Assembly: GCF_030818775.1 (NCBI RefSeq)
Contig: NZ_JAUTAU010000001.1
Coordinates: forward strand, 330,001-394,000
Direction: 5' to 3'
Source: Bacillus sp. SORGH_AS_0510
Lineage (GTDB): Bacteria > Bacillota > Bacilli > Bacillales > Cytobacillaceae
Length of the DNA stretch: 64,000 bases
Positions 24,968 through 33,728 of this stretch are shown here, one piece after another. A model generated the notes under the pieces. The model saw only the letters and a program-made list of their open reading frames with translations. It did no database searches and was not told the DNA's origin. The translations under genes were made by a program, and so were the position numbers. Position 1 is the first letter of the stretch. Every line of letters starts with the position of its first letter.

Positions 24968-26902
24968 ATGAACCAGAAGTATTATCAACGGAAAATTTAT
25001 TTAGAAGATAAACCCCGAGCGGAAGCAAGAGAAGAAATTCTTGCAGCACAACAGCTGCTCTCTGAAACGGAGTATCTCTCAACATCGGAAGCCTTGGGAC
25101 GAGCAACGGCTGAACCCATTTTTGCCCGAGTCTCGATGCCACATTATCATGCCTCCGCTATGGACGGCATTGCCGTTGTAGCAGAAAGCACCTATTCAGC
25201 TCATGAACAGAATCCATTGGAGCTGAAAAAAGGCAGTCAATTTTGCTATGTAGATACAGGAAATGCTATTCCATCCTCGTTTAACGCGGTGATTATGATT
25301 GAGCACGTTCATGCCATTGATGAAGAAACGATTGAAATCATTGAACCAGCTACTCCATGGCAGCATATCCGCCCAATTGGGGAAGATATTGTTCAGGAGG
25401 AGATGCTGTTCCCGCAAGGCCATGTATTGAGGCCGGCAGATTTAGGCGTACTCTTGGCCGCACAGCAAACCGTTATTCCCGTCGTAAAAAAACCCCTCGT
25501 TACGATTATTCCAACAGGGAATGAATTGGTGGCGGCAGATTCAGAGCTTTCTTCAGGCAACATTATTGAATTTAATGGAACAGTGTTTGCTAACTTCATA
25601 AAGGAATGGGGCGGCAAACCGAAGCTGCACCCGATTGTGAAGGACGAGCCGGAGAAGATTAAAGAAGCTCTTTTAGCAGCAGCTGAAACCTCTGATATTA
25701 TTGTGATCAATGCTGGTTCTTCCGCGGGTCGAAAGGATTTCACGGTCCATATTATTAATGAAATTGGCACTGTCTTTACCCATGGGGTCGCCGCACGGCC
25801 TGGTAAACCTGTAATTTTAGGAAAAATCAATGGGAAAATCGTCATTGGCGTTCCAGGATATCCGGTCTCTGCTTATTTAGCCTTAGAGTGGTTTGTCCGC
25901 CCACTTGTCTGCAAATATTTAGGCATTCCTGAACCTAAGAGACAGACGGTAACGGTGAAGCTAGGCCGCCGTATTGTCTCCTCCATGGGTGCAGAGGACT
26001 TTGTCCGAATGAATATCGGTTATGTGAACGGACAGTTTGTTGCAAATCCACTGACAAGAGCTGCTGGGGTAACGATGTCATATGTCCGAGCAGACGGTCT
26101 TTTGATCGTACCGCCCAATATCATTGGCTATGAACAAGGAGATCTTGCTGAGGTAGAGCTGTTACGACCGTTTGAAGAGGTAAAAAACTCGATCGTATTT
26201 TGCGGAAGCCACGATTTGACGATTGATCTATTGTCATCGCAATTAAAACGGGTTGCTACTGATAGAAAAATTGTCTCGTCACATGTCGGCAGTATGGCCG
26301 GAATCATGGCGATTCGAAAAGGCGAGGCCCATGTAGCGGGTATTCATTTGCTTGACCCTAGTACAAAGCAATATAATGTGTCATATGTAAATAAAATTCT
26401 AGCAGGGCAAGATGTCATTCTTTATCCATTTTTAAAAAGAAAGCAAGGATGGATTTTACCAAAAGGAAATCCACTAGAAATAGAGAACGTGGCTGATATG
26501 GCTAGAGTGAAGGCGAATTTCGTGAACCGTCAAAAAGGAGCCGGCACAAGGATTCTATTTGATTTGCTGCTTTCCGAAGAGGGACTCACATCAGAAGACA
26601 TTGTCGGCTATGAACGGGAAATGTTCTCCCATCTAGCGGTGGCAGCAGAGGTAAAGGGTGACCGCTCTGGAGCTGGGCTTGGAATTTACCCGGCCGCAAA
26701 GGCGATGGATTTGGACTTTATTCCTGTAGCTGATGAAGAATATGATTTATTAATGACAAGAAGCTTTTATGAAAGTGACAACGGAAGACAGCTAATTGAA
26801 CTGATCCAGTCGCCTGCGTTTAAGGCCCAGGTAGAAAAAATTGGCGGTTATCAAGTAGTGGAAAATGCAGAGCCAAAGCGCTTGTCTGAAGAGGTGTATT
26901 AA
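24968..26902 (+). CDS. MoeA-like domain fused to periplasmic-binding-protein-like domain
   Basis: 644 residues. Residues ~1-400 are a second MoeA (HASAMDGIAV, NAGSSAGRKDF, KIVIGVPGYPVSAY). Residues ~415-640 are a PBP-like domain (VFCGSHDLTIDLLSSQL, KGAGTRILFDLLL, ERSGAGLGIYPAAKAMDLDF split over the same fold) of the kind found in substrate-sensing or molybdate/tungstate-binding proteins. It has no signal peptide, so the binding domain is cytoplasmic. It could help metal insertion or sense substrate; the role is not known. It sits 12 nt after moeA. Confidence 0.88.
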   Translation: MNQKYYQRKIYLEDKPRAEAREEILAAQQLLSETEYLSTSEALGRATAEPIFARVSMPHYHASAMDGIAVVAESTYSAHEQNPLELKKGSQFCYVDTGNAIPSSFNAVIMIEHVHAIDEETIEIIEPATPWQHIRPIGEDIVQEEMLFPQGHVLRPADLGVLLAAQQTVIPVVKKPLVTIIPTGNELVAADSELSSGNIIEFNGTVFANFIKEWGGKPKLHPIVKDEPEKIKEALLAAAETSDIIVINAGSSAGRKDFTVHIINEIGTVFTHGVAARPGKPVILGKINGKIVIGVPGYPVSAYLALEWFVRPLVCKYLGIPEPKRQTVTVKLGRRIVSSMGAEDFVRMNIGYVNGQFVANPLTRAAGVTMSYVRADGLLIVPPNIIGYEQGDLAEVELLRPFEEVKNSIVFCGSHDLTIDLLSSQLKRVATDRKIVSSHVGSMAGIMAIRKGEAHVAGIHLLDPSTKQYNVSYVNKILAGQDVILYPFLKRKQGWILPKGNPLEIENVADMARVKANFVNRQKGAGTRILFDLLLSEEGLTSEDIVGYEREMFSHLAVAAEVKGDRSGAGLGIYPAAKAMDLDFIPVADEEYDLLMTRSFYESDNGRQLIELIQSPAFKAQVEKIGGYQVVENAEPKRLSEEVY

Positions 26903-27370
26903 ATGAAGATGTTTGAAATCTCAAAGGAACCGATTGATATACAAGCAATCGTTGATAAAGTTGTCCAGCGAGATGCAGGGGCGATAACAACTTTTATCGG
27001 TACGGTCCGCGAATTAACAAAAGGAAAGAAAACCTTATTTTTAATTTATGAGGCGTATGAAGCGATGGCCGTGAAAAAGCTGGAGCAAATTGGCGCAGAG
27101 ATTGAAAAGCGCTGGGAAGGTTCATGCGTCGCGATTACCCACCGTGTTGGCCGCTTGGATATAACGGATGTGGCAGTTGTCATTGCTGTTTCTACCCCGC
27201 ACCGGGCCGATGCTTATGAAGCAAACCGGTATGCGATTGAACGGATCAAGGAAATTGTGCCAATCTGGAAGAAAGAGCACTGGGAAGATGGCGAGGAATG
27301 GATGGGCAATCAGCTTGAAACGGTGGCCTACCCAAGCGGTAAGCCGGAGGAGAGTGACTTGAATGAATAA
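26903..27370 (+). CDS. moaE: Molybdopterin synthase catalytic subunit MoaE
   Basis: 155 residues. Conserved FIGTVRE, HRVGRLDI, STPHRADAYEA and IPVWKKE-like IVPIWKKEHW with the catalytic lysines. Works with MoaD to convert precursor Z (cPMP) to molybdopterin. The start follows the previous stop directly; its last 8 bp overlap moaD. Confidence 0.93.
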   Translation: MKMFEISKEPIDIQAIVDKVVQRDAGAITTFIGTVRELTKGKKTLFLIYEAYEAMAVKKLEQIGAEIEKRWEGSCVAITHRVGRLDITDVAVVIAVSTPHRADAYEANRYAIERIKEIVPIWKKEHWEDGEEWMGNQLETVAYPSGKPEESDLNE

Positions 27371-27599
27371 GGTATTATTTTTTGCCCATTTGCGTGATGC
27401 GATCGGCGGTGAGGAGTTCCTGACGATCGATGCAAGCGGTAAAACGGTTGCGGAATTAAAAGACGAGTTAGCCGCCAATTATAACCTGCCGAAAATGGAC
27501 ACCGTGATGACGGCTATCAACGAAGAGTTTGCATCCAATGATGAGGTCATTGCTGAAGGTGATGTCATTGCGTTCATCCCTCCTGTTAGTGGCGGGTGA
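27363..27599 (+). CDS. moaD: Molybdopterin synthase sulfur-carrier subunit MoaD
   Basis: 78 residues with ubiquitin-like fold and the C-terminal Gly-Gly (PPVSGG) that is adenylylated and thiocarboxylated. Overlaps moaE by 8 bp and precedes its likely activating enzyme moeB by 7 nt. Confidence 0.93.
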   Translation: MNKVLFFAHLRDAIGGEEFLTIDASGKTVAELKDELAANYNLPKMDTVMTAINEEFASNDEVIAEGDVIAFIPPVSGG

Positions 27600-27606
27600 C
27601 CTGAAA

Positions 27607-28626
27607 ATGGATGAACGATATTCACGACAAGTTCTCTTTCCTGGCATCGGTAAAGAAGGGCAAAAGAAGATTAGTCACAAACATGTTCTGATCATTGGTG
27701 CCGGGGCATTGGGGTCGGGTAGTGCAGAAGTCTTAACCCGATCAGGTGTCGGAAAGCTGACAATTATTGACCGAGATTATGTGGAGGCAAGCAACCTGCA
27801 GCGTCAACAGTTATATACGGAGGAAGATGTGGCGGAGAAGCTTCCAAAGGCTGCTGCAGCAGAAAAACGCCTACGGGCCATCAATTCCGACGTAGAGGTT
27901 CGGGCGATCATTGGTGATGCAACTCCTGAATTGTTAGAGGAACTAGTAGCAGACGTAGATTTGATGATGGATGCAACGGATAATTTTGAGACACGGATGG
28001 CAATGAATGATGTGTCGCAGAAATATCAGGTTCCATGGATCTACGGTGCCTGTGTGGGCAGCTATGGGATGAGTTTTTCCATCATTCCTGGAAAAACGCC
28101 GTGCCTCAACTGCTTGTTGCGGTCGATTCCACTGCAAGGGCTGACCTGTGATACAGGCGGGATTATTTCTCCAGCTGTGCAAATGGTGATAGCGCATCAA
28201 ACAGCGGAAGCATTGAAGATGCTGGTGGAGGATTGGGATGCCGTTCGAACCACGTTTGTCAGCTTTGATCTGTGGAGAAATGAATATACGAGTTTAAAGA
28301 TGTCGAAGGCGAAGTTCGCCGGCTGCTTATCTTGCGGCGAGGAGCGGACATATCCGTATCTCGATTATGAAAATATGACTAAAACAACGGTGCTGTGCGG
28401 CCGTGATACCGTACAAATCCGGCCCTCTTCGGCTGGTGAGATTTCTTTGGAACGGCTGGCCGGTCAACTTAGTTCATTGGGGTACGCGGTAAAAGGCAAT
28501 CCATATTTGCTGTCCGTGGAAATGGGCAACGAACGAATGGTTATTTTCCAAGATGGCCGCGCACTAATCCACGGAACCAAAGACCTAACACACGCAAAAA
28601 CTATCTATCAACGAATATTAGGATAA
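27607..28626 (+). CDS. moeB: MoaD-activating adenylyltransferase MoeB (ThiF/E1 family)
   Basis: 339 residues. ATP-binding GAGALGSGSAEVL, arginine-finger-like NLQRQQLY, zinc-binding pairs CLNC and CLSC, and Cys in LTCDTGG. It adenylylates the MoaD C-terminus. Residues ~270-339 form an extra C-terminal domain, more often seen in Gram-positive ThiF/MoeB proteins. ThiS could be an alternative partner, but the neighbouring moaD supports MoaD. Confidence 0.88.
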   Translation: MDERYSRQVLFPGIGKEGQKKISHKHVLIIGAGALGSGSAEVLTRSGVGKLTIIDRDYVEASNLQRQQLYTEEDVAEKLPKAAAAEKRLRAINSDVEVRAIIGDATPELLEELVADVDLMMDATDNFETRMAMNDVSQKYQVPWIYGACVGSYGMSFSIIPGKTPCLNCLLRSIPLQGLTCDTGGIISPAVQMVIAHQTAEALKMLVEDWDAVRTTFVSFDLWRNEYTSLKMSKAKFAGCLSCGEERTYPYLDYENMTKTTVLCGRDTVQIRPSSAGEISLERLAGQLSSLGYAVKGNPYLLSVEMGNERMVIFQDGRALIHGTKDLTHAKTIYQRILG

Positions 28627-28665
28627 AACCGAGCTCGTACCAGGAGATGGTGCGGGTTTTTGTTT
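28627..28665 (+). terminator. Probable terminator of the fdhE-moeB operon
   Basis: AACC(5-nt bulge)CGTACCA-GGAGA-TGGTGCGGGTT followed by TTTTTG; imperfect stem right after the moeB stop. Confidence 0.55.
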
Positions 28666-28683
28666 TCATGTAAGAATGGCATC

Positions 28684-28873
28684 CTGTTGATTGGAGTGGA
28701 AGGCGAAGATCCTCGAAAATGCTAGCGCATTTCCTTCGTGCGGTGCTGATTCAATGAAGCTTATTCAATGTCCTGTGGGAGTATGGTTCAGGGGAGACCC
28801 CGCAGGCGCGTTTCTCCGAGGAGGCTCGCCGAAACACCCACGAACCGCTCGCGCCTGGAACGGAAATCAACAG
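28684..28873. repeat. Intergenic repeat family A, copy 4 (long form)
   Basis: From CTGTTGATT to AATCAACAG with the GCTAGCGCATTTCC module. The outer flanks seen in the other copies are absent. Confidence 0.9.
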
Positions 28874-28900
28874 ACTTTATTAAAAGTACGATATTCGACT

Positions 28901-28916
28901 TGTTTCACGTGGAACA
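28901..28916. other. parS site (ParB/Spo0J binding)
   Basis: TGTTTCACGTGGAACA differs from the B. subtilis parS consensus TGTTNCACGTGAAACA at one position. Flanks TTCGAC and GTCGAA extend the symmetry to 30 bp (28894-28923). ParB spreading and SMC loading at parS imply that this region is in the origin-proximal part of the chromosome, as the same synteny block is in B. subtilis. Confidence 0.85.
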
Positions 28917-29002
28917 TGTCGAACGGTGGATGGGTCTATTTTTCGTAAAATAGACGATAATCAGGTAGAATAAAGACGAGACTGAAAATAGAGGTGTCAC
29001 AC

Positions 29003-29353
29003 ATGAATATATCCATCCAAAAACTGTTAGACAAAATAGAAGACGAACTGAAGCTAGCAAAAAATGCTCAAGCGCAAGAAAGCTTGCGGGAAAAGGTGTA
29101 CTCTATTAAAATATTATGCGAATTGATCCTGGATGATCAGCCATCAGCGAAGAGCGAACGAATGTTGACTGCACCTGCGGCCGTGAAGCCAGTATACACA
29201 CAACCTGCTTATCAGCAGCCAGTGGCCGCACAGCCAGTCTTTCAACAACCGCTCATGAATCAACCTGTCTTCCAGCAAACGGCACCCGTCCAACAAGGAA
29301 AGAAACTAGAAATGGACGACGAAGCAAACGGAGATTCACTATTTGATTTTTAA
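29003..29353 (+). CDS. ywdI: YwdI family protein (DUF5327)
   Basis: 116 residues: an N-terminal helical domain (1-50) and a low-complexity middle (60-100) with repeats of QP/VFQQP, ending in acidic NGDSLFDF. No membrane segment. Matches YwdI in size and position (ywdI-ywdK-gerQ). Function unknown. The ATG at 29003 follows GAGGTG. Confidence 0.8.
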   Translation: MNISIQKLLDKIEDELKLAKNAQAQESLREKVYSIKILCELILDDQPSAKSERMLTAPAAVKPVYTQPAYQQPVAAQPVFQQPLMNQPVFQQTAPVQQGKKLEMDDEANGDSLFDF

Positions 29354-29373
29354 CACAAGGGAGGAGATTCTAT

Positions 29374-29745
29374 ATGAAAGCTTTTATCGTAATAGGGGCC
29401 ATTAATGCCTTTATAGCAGTAGCACTAGGTGCCTTCGGCGCCCATGGATTAAAGGACAAGCTAGATGCTCATTATCTAGAAATTTGGAAGACAGGTGTCA
29501 CTTATCAAATGTTCCACGCAACCGGGATCTTGATCATCGGTCTTCTACTTGGAAAAGTAGCGGCAAGTACACAATTTACCTGGTCAGGCTGGTTAATGCT
29601 AGCTGGAATCATCCTTTTTAGCGGCAGCTTGTACGCATTAAGTCTAACAAAAGTAGGCGTATTAGGAGCCATCACACCAATTGGCGGCGTATGCTTCCTA
29701 GCAGCATGGATCCTCATGATTGTTGGGGCAGTGAAACATTTTTAA
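29374..29745 (+). CDS. ywdK: DUF423 family membrane protein YwdK
   Basis: 123 residues with four membrane helices. The N-terminal GAINAFIAVALGAFGAHGLK and YQMFHATGIL are the DUF423 signature. Function unknown. GGGAGGAG precedes the ATG; same operon as ywdI (20-nt gap). Confidence 0.9.
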   Translation: MKAFIVIGAINAFIAVALGAFGAHGLKDKLDAHYLEIWKTGVTYQMFHATGILIIGLLLGKVAASTQFTWSGWLMLAGIILFSGSLYALSLTKVGVLGAITPIGGVCFLAAWILMIVGAVKHF

Positions 29746-29749
29746 CTAG

Positions 29750-29955
29750 AAAAGCGCAAGCGCCTTGGTTAGCCCCGACAGGCAAATGTTCTTCGGCAAG
29801 AAAAGTCGCTCTTTGACTTCACTTGCCGAAGGTTATTTGACCCGAGCTGTAACAATCATCGCTTTATCAAGCCATGATTGTTACAAGATACTCACGGAAG
29901 AATATCCAGGATGAAAACTGGCTAGGCGCTGGAGCTGGACAATTCTCGAAGTCGA
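29750..29955 (+). repeat. Intergenic repeat family B, copy 2 (long form)
   Basis: GAAAAGCGCAAGCGCC to CTGGAGCTGGACAATTCTC, with inner hairpin CTTCGGCAAG ... CTTGCCGAAG and module TGTAACAATCAT ... ATGATTGTTACA. Starts 4 nt after the ywdK stop, between convergent genes. Confidence 0.9.
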
Positions 29956-29984
29956 TTTCTATACGTTCCTATAACACAAACAAG

Positions 29985-30017
29985 AGGCATTGGGCGTACA
30001 TAACCCAATGCCTTTTT
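29985..30017. terminator. Bidirectional terminator between ywdK and gerQ
   Basis: Perfect 10-bp stem AGGCATTGGG / CCCAATGCCT with T-runs on the plus side. Confidence 0.9.
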
Positions 30018-30028
30018 CATGCATTATT

Positions 30029-30502
30029 TTATCTTGGCGGGTAAGTACCTAAGCTTGGTGCCGCACCGTATGGATATTCATACTCAATTTCTTCAGGGAA
30101 CGTAATGTAATCGACGGCAACCATCGGGATTAAAAAGCGAGTCCCTACCTGAGGGTCACTTAAAATTACATGGTCCCTTCCTGCTGCCTCGATAATGCCT
30201 TTAAATTCTTTGGCATTCCATTGTGAGTTGCCTTCAAAGGTGGCAAAAACAGTGGCAAGCTTTCCTTTGTTTAAACGTAAAATATTCTCAATGTACGATT
30301 GCTCTAATGGAAGCATGCCTGGACCTGCTCCACCAGCTGGCGGCATTTGTGGCATTTGTGGCATTTGCTGCTGTGGCATTTGCCCACCCGCGGATGCTGG
30401 TGGGAATTGCGGGAAGCCTTGCCCTCCACCCATCGGTTGGGCACCTTGTTGCCCAGCTCCAGTATAAGGCTGAAATCCTTTTGGATTGTAATATTGGTTC
30501 AT
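30029..30502 (-). CDS. gerQ: Spore coat protein GerQ
   Basis: 157 residues. The N-terminal half is rich in Gln, Gly, Pro and Met (PQMPQMPP repeats); the C-terminal domain (about 70-150) is the conserved GerQ fold (SYIENILRLNKGK, DHVILSDPQVGTRFLIP). In B. subtilis GerQ is cross-linked by transglutaminase in the coat and is needed for the lytic enzyme CwlJ during germination. ATG at 30502 has AGGAGGGG upstream. Confidence 0.95.
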   Translation of the reverse strand: MNQYYNPKGFQPYTGAGQQGAQPMGGGQGFPQFPPASAGGQMPQQQMPQMPQMPPAGGAGPGMLPLEQSYIENILRLNKGKLATVFATFEGNSQWNAKEFKGIIEAAGRDHVILSDPQVGTRFLIPMVAVDYITFPEEIEYEYPYGAAPSLGTYPPR

Positions 30503-30701
30503 TTTTTCCCCTCCTAAAATGATTGAACGAATCGCCCAATGGTCTATTGATACTCCAAAGAAGCCCAAATGGTTACAATTGGGATGCTACTTTTTTCTCA
30601 CCTCTTTTTGATGAGACTTACGGAGCTTTATTTGAGACTCGCTGTTTAAATAGTATGAGTGTGAAGGGGGAAATATGACTTGGTTAAGCAGAGGAAAACA
30701 A

Positions 30702-30735
30702 AAAAGCTCTCAAGCTCGGGAGCCTGAGAACTTTT
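30702..30735 (-). terminator. Terminator of hemQ
   Basis: 14-bp stem on the minus strand (AAAAGTTCTCAGGC with GCTTGAGAGCTTTT, two G-U pairs), TCCCGA loop and T-run, 4 nt beyond the stop. Confidence 0.9.
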
Positions 30736-30739
30736 ACTA

Positions 30740-31483
30740 TTAGACATGAAGGAAGTTAGCTACACGTTCTTCTTCAAGAAGGACACCAACGAAGAAGGCT
30801 CCGAACTCGCCGTAACGAGCGCTTACTTCGTCAAAACGCATTTCATAGATAAGCTTCTTGAATTGTAGGGCATCTTCTGCAAACAGTGTTACACCCCACT
30901 CGTAATCATCGAAGCCCACAGAACCAGTGATGATCTGCTTTACTTTTCCTGCATATGTACGGCCAATCATTCCGTGGCTGCGCATCATGTTACGGCGCTC
31001 TTCCATCGGTAGCATGTACCAGTTGTCATTGCCTTGACGGCGCTTGTCCATTGGATAGAAGCAAACATGCTTCGTTTTAGGAAGCGTTGGGTAAAGGCGC
31101 GCCAAAATTTGTGGGTTTTGGTATGGATCTTCTCCTGCTGGAAGGTAGTTGCTTAATTCTACAACAGATACATAAGAATGCGCAGGAACTGTGAATTCTG
31201 CTAATTTAGTCTTATTAAATTCTGTTTCAATTTCGTTTAACTCTTCCATGGTTGGGCGCAAAATCATCATCATAAAATCTGCTTTTTGGCCAACGATTGT
31301 ATATAAAGCATGACTGCCTTCTTTACGTTCCTGTGTTTGGTTCCATTTTTCCACAAGACTTAGAAACTCGTTGATCGCCTCTTCGCGCTCTTCACTTGAA
31401 AGCATCTTCCAAGTTGTCCAATCAACTGTACGGAAATCATGAAGGCAATACCAGCCATCAAGCGTTTGTGCTGCTTCACTCAT
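30740..31483 (-). CDS. hemQ: Coproheme decarboxylase HemQ (chlorite-dismutase family)
   Basis: 247 residues, the usual size for Firmicute HemQ. Last step of the coproporphyrin-dependent haem pathway: two oxidative decarboxylations of coproheme to haem b. The segments CFYPMDKRR with the haem-contacting lysine, and [24 protein letters not shown] are family hallmarks. ATG at 31483 follows TTAGGAGTGA. Haem supply matters for the cytochromes of the nos and fdn systems. Confidence 0.93.
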   Translation of the reverse strand: MSEAAQTLDGWYCLHDFRTVDWTTWKMLSSEEREEAINEFLSLVEKWNQTQERKEGSHALYTIVGQKADFMMMILRPTMEELNEIETEFNKTKLAEFTVPAHSYVSVVELSNYLPAGEDPYQNPQILARLYPTLPKTKHVCFYPMDKRRQGNDNWYMLPMEERRNMMRSHGMIGRTYAGKVKQIITGSVGFDDYEWGVTLFAEDALQFKKLIYEMRFDEVSARYGEFGAFFVGVLLEEERVANFLHV

Positions 31484-31650
31484 TAAAATCACTCCTAAAT
31501 AATGATTCTTCTTTTAACACTATTAACTATATCATAGTTTGACCAAGTGAAGCCTCAATAAAACCTTAATTGAAGAGAAGGGATATTTTTATAAAAAAGG
31601 GTACATAGTAAAAACGAGAGTGCAATTTTTTGAAAACAAAAACATTTTAG

Positions 31651-31706
31651 TGTAACCGCTATCTGTGACGTACTTTGCTTGAAATTTTACTTTGGTAAAG
31701 TATGCT
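31651..31706 (+). promoter_or_regulatory. pta promoter with CcpA (cre) site
   Basis: TGTAACCGCTATCT (31651-31664) fits the cre pattern TGWAANCGNTNWCA at 13 of 14 positions. TTGAAA (31679-31684) and TATGCT (31701-31706) are 16 nt apart, placing the cre centre near -56, where CcpA activates pta in B. subtilis. Confidence 0.65.
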
Positions 31707-31742
31707 AATAGGGGTAGTTTTTTTAAAAGGGAGGATTTTATT

Positions 31743-32714
31743 GTGAGTGACTTATTTGAAGGCTTAAAGCAAAAAATTTCCGGCCGTGATTTACGTATTG
31801 TTTTTCCAGAAGGCTTAGATGAGCGCATTGTAAGAGCAACTGCTCGTTTGGCTGAGGAAAAATTAATCACACCGATTCTAGTAGGTAACATTGAGCAAGT
31901 GCAGGCAAAAGCAAATGAGCTTGGCGTTTCCTTAGACGCTGTTGAAATTTACGATCCAGCTACCTATGCAGGCATGGATGAACTAGTGGCTGCGTTTGTT
32001 GAACGTCGTAAGGGTAAAGCGACTGAAGAGGATGCACGTAAAATATTACTTGATGAAAACTACTTTGGCACAATGCTTGTGTATACAAAGAAAGCACACG
32101 GTCTTGTCAGCGGTGCGGCGCATTCGACTGCAGATACGGTAAGACCTGCGTTGCAGATCATTAAAACAAAAGAAGGCGTAAAGAAGACATCCGGCGTGTT
32201 CATCATGGTTCGCGAGGATGAAAAATATGTGTTCGCCGATTGCGCGATCAATATTGCCCCAGACAGCAACGATTTAGCGGAAATTGCAATTGAGAGTGCG
32301 AAAACGGCTGAAATGTTTGACATGGAGCCGCGTGTAGCGATGTTAAGCTTCTCTACTAAGGGTTCTGCAAAGTCTCCAGAAACGGAAAAAGTGATTGCTG
32401 CGGTTGAAGAAGCGAAGCGTCGTGATGCTTCCCTTGTATTGGACGGGGAGTTCCAATTTGATGCGGCGTTTGTTCCATCTGTGGCAAAAAGTAAGGCGCC
32501 AGGCTCTGTCCTGCAAGGGGATGCGAACGTGTTTATTTTCCCAAGCCTGGAAGCAGGAAACATCGGCTACAAGATTGCCCAGCGCTTAGGCGGTTTCGAG
32601 GCAGTTGGTCCGATTTTACAAGGATTAAATGCACCGGTAAATGATCTGTCTCGCGGTTGTAACGAAGAAGACGTGTACAAGCTGGCATTGATTACAGCTG
32701 CACAAGGATTATAA
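31743..32714 (+). CDS. pta: Phosphate acetyltransferase
   Basis: 323 residues, the length of B. subtilis Pta. Converts acetyl-CoA and phosphate to acetyl phosphate in overflow metabolism. Conserved RIVFPEG, VSGAAHSTADTVRP and GDANVFIFPSLEAGNIGYK are present. The GTG at 31743 is chosen from the AAAGGGAGGA ribosome site and alignment in length; an earlier in-frame start at 31692 is unlikely. Confidence 0.96.
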   Translation: MSDLFEGLKQKISGRDLRIVFPEGLDERIVRATARLAEEKLITPILVGNIEQVQAKANELGVSLDAVEIYDPATYAGMDELVAAFVERRKGKATEEDARKILLDENYFGTMLVYTKKAHGLVSGAAHSTADTVRPALQIIKTKEGVKKTSGVFIMVREDEKYVFADCAINIAPDSNDLAEIAIESAKTAEMFDMEPRVAMLSFSTKGSAKSPETEKVIAAVEEAKRRDASLVLDGEFQFDAAFVPSVAKSKAPGSVLQGDANVFIFPSLEAGNIGYKIAQRLGGFEAVGPILQGLNAPVNDLSRGCNEEDVYKLALITAAQGL

Positions 32715-32722
32715 GAAGAGTT

Positions 32723-32757
32723 GAGCTAGTTCCAGGGTGGGGCTGGCTCTTTTTTTA
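32723..32757 (+). terminator. Terminator of pta
   Basis: 12-bp stem GAGCTAGTTCCA / TGGGGCTGGCTC (with G-U pairs), GGG loop and eight T. Confidence 0.9.
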
Positions 32758-32825
32758 GTCAGAAATGGTTACTTCTCTTACTTTTTGATAAAATAACTCT
32801 ATCTGACGGGTAAGGAGTTAGGCAA

Positions 32826-33656
32826 ATGGAAGGTTTACTGCGCCAGCCTGAGTGGCGAATCATCGACCAGTCTGCAGTTGGCATTCATTTTCATGCAACA
32901 CAATCCTTTGGCACTGATGATACCCTGTGTGCCTCGGTTGGCACCGGACAAGCACCGGCCACAGCGCGGACCTGGGTACATCACAATACCGTGGTGCTAG
33001 GCATTCAAGATACGAAACTGCCATTCTTACAAGATGGCATCGAATATTTAAGAAGTCAGGGCTATCAGTCTATTGTAAGGAACTCCGGCGGCTTAGCGGT
33101 CGTTCTAGATGAAGGGGTTCTTAATATTTCGTTGATTTTTCCGGAGGCGGAAAAGGGAATTGATATTAATCGTGGTTATGATGCGATGTGGGATTTGATT
33201 CAGCTGATGTTTGCTGATTTTCCGCAAGCGATTGAGGCGAGAGAAATTGTCGGATCGTATTGTCCGGGAAGCTATGACCTTAGCATTGGCGGCAAAAAAT
33301 TTGCTGGGATTTCACAGCGCCGGTTGAAAAGAGGCGTAGCTGTTCAAATTTACCTGTGTGTCAATGGCAGCGGAAGTGCACGAGCCGAATTGGTGAAGCA
33401 ATTTTACCAGCTGGCAAAAAAAGACGAAGAGACCAAATTTGAATACCCTCAAGTTGTGCCGGAAGTAATGGCGTCTCTCTCTGAATTACTGGGAACGCAT
33501 TTTACGATTGCAGATGTCATGCTGCGACTATTAAACCAGTTAAAAAGCAATAGTGACCATTTATTTGCCGGGCAATTAAACGAATATGAGTTTTCATTAT
33601 TTCCCGGTTACTATCAAAGGGTCGTTGAGCGGAACGAAAAGATAGCGGAAAGGTAA
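32826..33656 (+). CDS. lipL: Octanoyl-[GcvH]:protein N-octanoyltransferase LipL
   Basis: 276 residues, LplA/LipB-like fold. Moves octanoyl groups from GcvH to E2 subunits in the lipoate relay. [18 protein letters not shown] binds the acyl chain; the catalytic Cys is C146 in [16 protein letters not shown], with K of the same motif. Located between pta and rsfA as ywfL is in B. subtilis. Confidence 0.93.
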   Translation: MEGLLRQPEWRIIDQSAVGIHFHATQSFGTDDTLCASVGTGQAPATARTWVHHNTVVLGIQDTKLPFLQDGIEYLRSQGYQSIVRNSGGLAVVLDEGVLNISLIFPEAEKGIDINRGYDAMWDLIQLMFADFPQAIEAREIVGSYCPGSYDLSIGGKKFAGISQRRLKRGVAVQIYLCVNGSGSARAELVKQFYQLAKKDEETKFEYPQVVPEVMASLSELLGTHFTIADVMLRLLNQLKSNSDHLFAGQLNEYEFSLFPGYYQRVVERNEKIAER

Positions 33657-33694
33657 AAAGAGGCTGACTCTTAATAAATGAGTCAACCTCTTTT
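33656..33694. terminator. Bidirectional terminator between lipL and rsfA
   Basis: AAAAGAGGCTGACTC ... GAGTCAACCTCTTTT, 9-nt loop, with A/T runs on both sides. Confidence 0.92.
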
Positions 33695-33728
33695 CTAAAA
33701 TGGGATGCTGCGCGTGTTCTATTCTCCC

